This document shows, piece after piece, positions 62,424 through 64,000 of a DNA stretch of 64,000 nt; position 1 is the first letter of the stretch; each line of letters begins with the position of its first letter. The notes under the pieces are model-generated. The model was not told the DNA's origin. It was given only the letters and a program-made list of their open reading frames with translations, and did no database searches. A program made the translations under genes and the position numbers. This stretch comes from Aquisphaera giovannonii (lineage in GTDB: Bacteria; Planctomycetota; Planctomycetia; Isosphaerales; Isosphaeraceae), in the NCBI RefSeq assembly GCF_008087625.1, contig NZ_CP042997.1, positions 1,426,001 to 1,490,000 of the forward strand. The letters run 5' to 3'.

Positions 62424-64000
62424 ATGAGCACCGTCCCCGTCCACGATCGACTGCAACTGCCGGACAGCCTGAGGGCCCAGCTCCTCGACTTCCGGCGCCG
62501 CGTGTGGTCGATCAAGATGATCGAGGCCGTGGCCGCCGCCGCCTTCGGCCTGGTCGCGGCGCTCCTGGTGATGTTCGCCGTGGATCGCCTCGTGGAGACG
62601 CCGGGCTGGGCACGGGGCGTCCTCTTCGTCGCGGCCTGGGTCGGCACGGCCCTCGTCCCGCTGGCCATCTACAAGTGGATCTGGCGGAACCACCGGCTCG
62701 ACGAGCTGGCCCGGCTCCTGACGCACAAGCACCCGCACATCGGCGACCAGCTCCTGGGCATCATCGAGCTCGTCCGCGACGACTCGGAGCAGGCCAGGTC
62801 GCGTGCCCTCTGCGAGGCGGCCATCGCCCAGGTGGCGGAGGACGCCCGCCGCCGCGACTTCCGCGACGGCGTGCCCAACCCCCGCCACAAGGCCTGGGCC
62901 TGGACGTTCGCGGTCCCGGCGGCGGCCTGCCTGGGCCTGCTGGCCCTCTGCCCCCAGGCCATCACGAACTCGTGGGCCCGGCTCATGGCCCCGTGGAAGG
63001 CGACCCCGCGGTACACGTTCGCGGCCGTCGAGCCGCTGCCGCCGACCCTCGTCGTCGCCCACGGCGAGCCCTTCCCCGTCGTCGCCCGGCTCCGCGACGA
63101 CACCGCCTGGAAGCCCGCCGAGGGGACCGCCCAGCTCGGCGAGCAGCACCCGGTCTCGGCGACCTACAAGGATGGCGCGTACACGTTCGAGCTCCCCTCC
63201 CAGATCGACGCGGGGACCCTGGACCTCCGGATCGGCGACTACCGCCAGAAGGTCCGGATCGAGCCCACGCTCCGGCCCGAGCTGACCTCGGTGAGCGCGG
63301 AGGTCACCCTGCCGGAATACCTCGGCCGCCCCGGCACCCAGCAGAAGGACGTCCGCGGCGGCGTGGCGACGATCGTCAAGGGCTCGCAGGCCAGCTTCAC
63401 CGCGGTCGCCAGCCGCGACCTGTCCGCCGCCCAGGTGGACGGCCAGAGCCGCGACCCGCACGGCCCGAGCGTCTCCAGCCCGGCCGGCAAGGTGGACGGG
63501 AACCGCTCGATCGAGTTCCGCTGGAAGGACGCCCTGGGGCTGGAGGGCCGGGCGCCCTTCGTCCTGTCGGTCAACGGCCGCGAGGACGAGGCCCCGTCGC
63601 TCTCCTGCGAGAACCTGCCGCGGCAGAAGGTCGTGCTCGACACGGAGGCCCTGAACTTCCGCGTGAAGGCCCAGGACGACTTCGGCGTCAAGGCCGTCGG
63701 CATGGAGTGGCAGGGCCCGGACGACCCCATGATCAAGAACCCGGCCAAGGGCGAGCGGATCCTCGCGGCCGGAGGGTCGGACAAGGAGGCCATGGACGTC
63801 GCCGGCACCTTCACCGCCAAGAACCTGGGCATCGAGCCGCAGCCGGTCTCGGTCCGGGTCTTCGTGGAGGACTACCTGCCGGGCCGCCCCCGCGTCTACT
63901 CGGCGCCCTACGTCCTCTACGTCCTGAACGCGGAGCAGCACGCGATCTGGGTGACGGAGCAGCTCAGCAAGTGGCACCGGCAGTCGCTCGAGGTGCGCGA
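62424..64000 (+). CDS. DUF4175-like membrane protein (3' end outside the window)
   Basis: Open from ATG 62424 to the window end, at least 525 codons. Three helices: about 33-52 (VAAAAFGLVAALLVMFAVD), 64-84 (GVLFVAAWVGTALVPLAIY) and 146-165 (WTFAVPAAACLGLLALCP). Extracytoplasmic beta-rich modules follow (TFAAVEPLPPTLVVAHGEPF, VTLPEYLGRP, KAQDDFGVKAVGMEW), matching the repeats of DUF4175-type proteins that accompany MoxR/VWA operons. 53 nt separate it from the previous gene, with GAGGGG upstream. Likely assembled by the MoxR system. Confidence 0.85.
   Translation, partial: MSTVPVHDRLQLPDSLRAQLLDFRRRVWSIKMIEAVAAAAFGLVAALLVMFAVDRLVETPGWARGVLFVAAWVGTALVPLAIYKWIWRNHRLDELARLLTHKHPHIGDQLLGIIELVRDDSEQARSRALCEAAIAQVAEDARRRDFRDGVPNPRHKAWAWTFAVPAAACLGLLALCPQAITNSWARLMAPWKATPRYTFAAVEPLPPTLVVAHGEPFPVVARLRDDTAWKPAEGTAQLGEQHPVSATYKDGAYTFELPSQIDAGTLDLRIGDYRQKVRIEPTLRPELTSVSAEVTLPEYLGRPGTQQKDVRGGVATIVKGSQASFTAVASRDLSAAQVDGQSRDPHGPSVSSPAGKVDGNRSIEFRWKDALGLEGRAPFVLSVNGREDEAPSLSCENLPRQKVVLDTEALNFRVKAQDDFGVKAVGMEWQGPDDPMIKNPAKGERILAAGGSDKEAMDVAGTFTAKNLGIEPQPVSVRVFVEDYLPGRPRVYSAPYVLYVLNAEQHAIWVTEQLSKWHRQSLEVR

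Overview
The window is very GC-rich (roughly 70%) and looks like the chromosome of a planctomycete, most likely family Isosphaeraceae (Aquisphaera / Paludisphaera / Singulisphaera type). The evidence is the protein families present: DUF1501 and DUF1552 Tat-exported proteins, a DUF1592/DUF1588 cytochrome-like protein, a DUF1559 prepilin-like protein, a TIGR03067 protein, exported Gfo/Idh/MocA oxidoreductases, and an ECF sigma factor fused to a long C-terminal extension. Few intergenic regions are AT-rich. The genus is inferred from these families, not from any marker gene. No rRNA, complete tRNA, CRISPR array or phage was seen.

Layout. 1-3 kb: a DUF1501 protein and a HEAT-repeat protein. 3.3-6.4 kb: three consecutive genes for small secreted proteins, one extremely Cys/Gly-rich and preceded by a 7-codon leader ORF, with two good intrinsic terminators. 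6.5-10.5 kb: a Tex-type RNA-binding protein behind a near-consensus promoter, with a large low-complexity insertion inside its YqgF domain. 10.7-13.6 kb: a MacB/LolCDE-like permease and ATPase, convergent with a quinone oxidoreductase. 13.9-18.3 kb: a five-PAS hybrid histidine kinase and a glycosyltransferase-like protein. 18.4-21.4 kb: a repeat-rich island with several palindromic repeat families and a gene that has lost its stop codon. 21.4-26.9 kb: FG-GAP, zinc-ribbon, trypsin-like, TIGR03067 and polytopic membrane proteins. 27.2-28.7 kb: an apparently intact ISKra4-family insertion sequence, with matched ends and a 9-bp target duplication. 28.8-33.5 kb: a DUF1569-DUF427 fusion, an inositol monophosphatase, and a TPR-GT41 glycosyltransferase. 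34.0-37.7 kb: a GntR(YtrA)-ABC transporter operon with a palindromic operator over its promoter. 38.0-42.1 kb: a methyltransferase overlapping a YkgJ-type cysteine-cluster protein, then pentapeptide-repeat and DUF6398 proteins. 42.2-44.7 kb: a tRNA-like remnant, DUF1559 and an orphan membrane protein of lower GC. 45.3-49.0 kb: the DUF1592/DUF1552 pair. 49.1-49.5 kb: a VapBC-type module whose toxin has an internal in-frame deletion. 49.6-55.7 kb: amidase, Gfo/Idh/MocA and the sigma-factor fusion. 56.1-64.0 kb: a moxR-DUF58-BatA/VWA-VWA-DUF4175 operon running off the window.

How the genes work together. Three groups are clear functional units: the MoxR/von Willebrand operon (AAA chaperone plus membrane VWA proteins, three of its junctions overlapping or close), the GntR-controlled ABC transporter (each junction overlapping or short), and the DUF1592/DUF1552 exported pair. 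The most unusual items are the sigma factor carrying its own transmembrane and extracytoplasmic domain, the Tex insertion, the ABC-operon membrane protein of unknown family with its operator, the secreted Cys/Gly-rich trio, and the repeat families scattered between genes.
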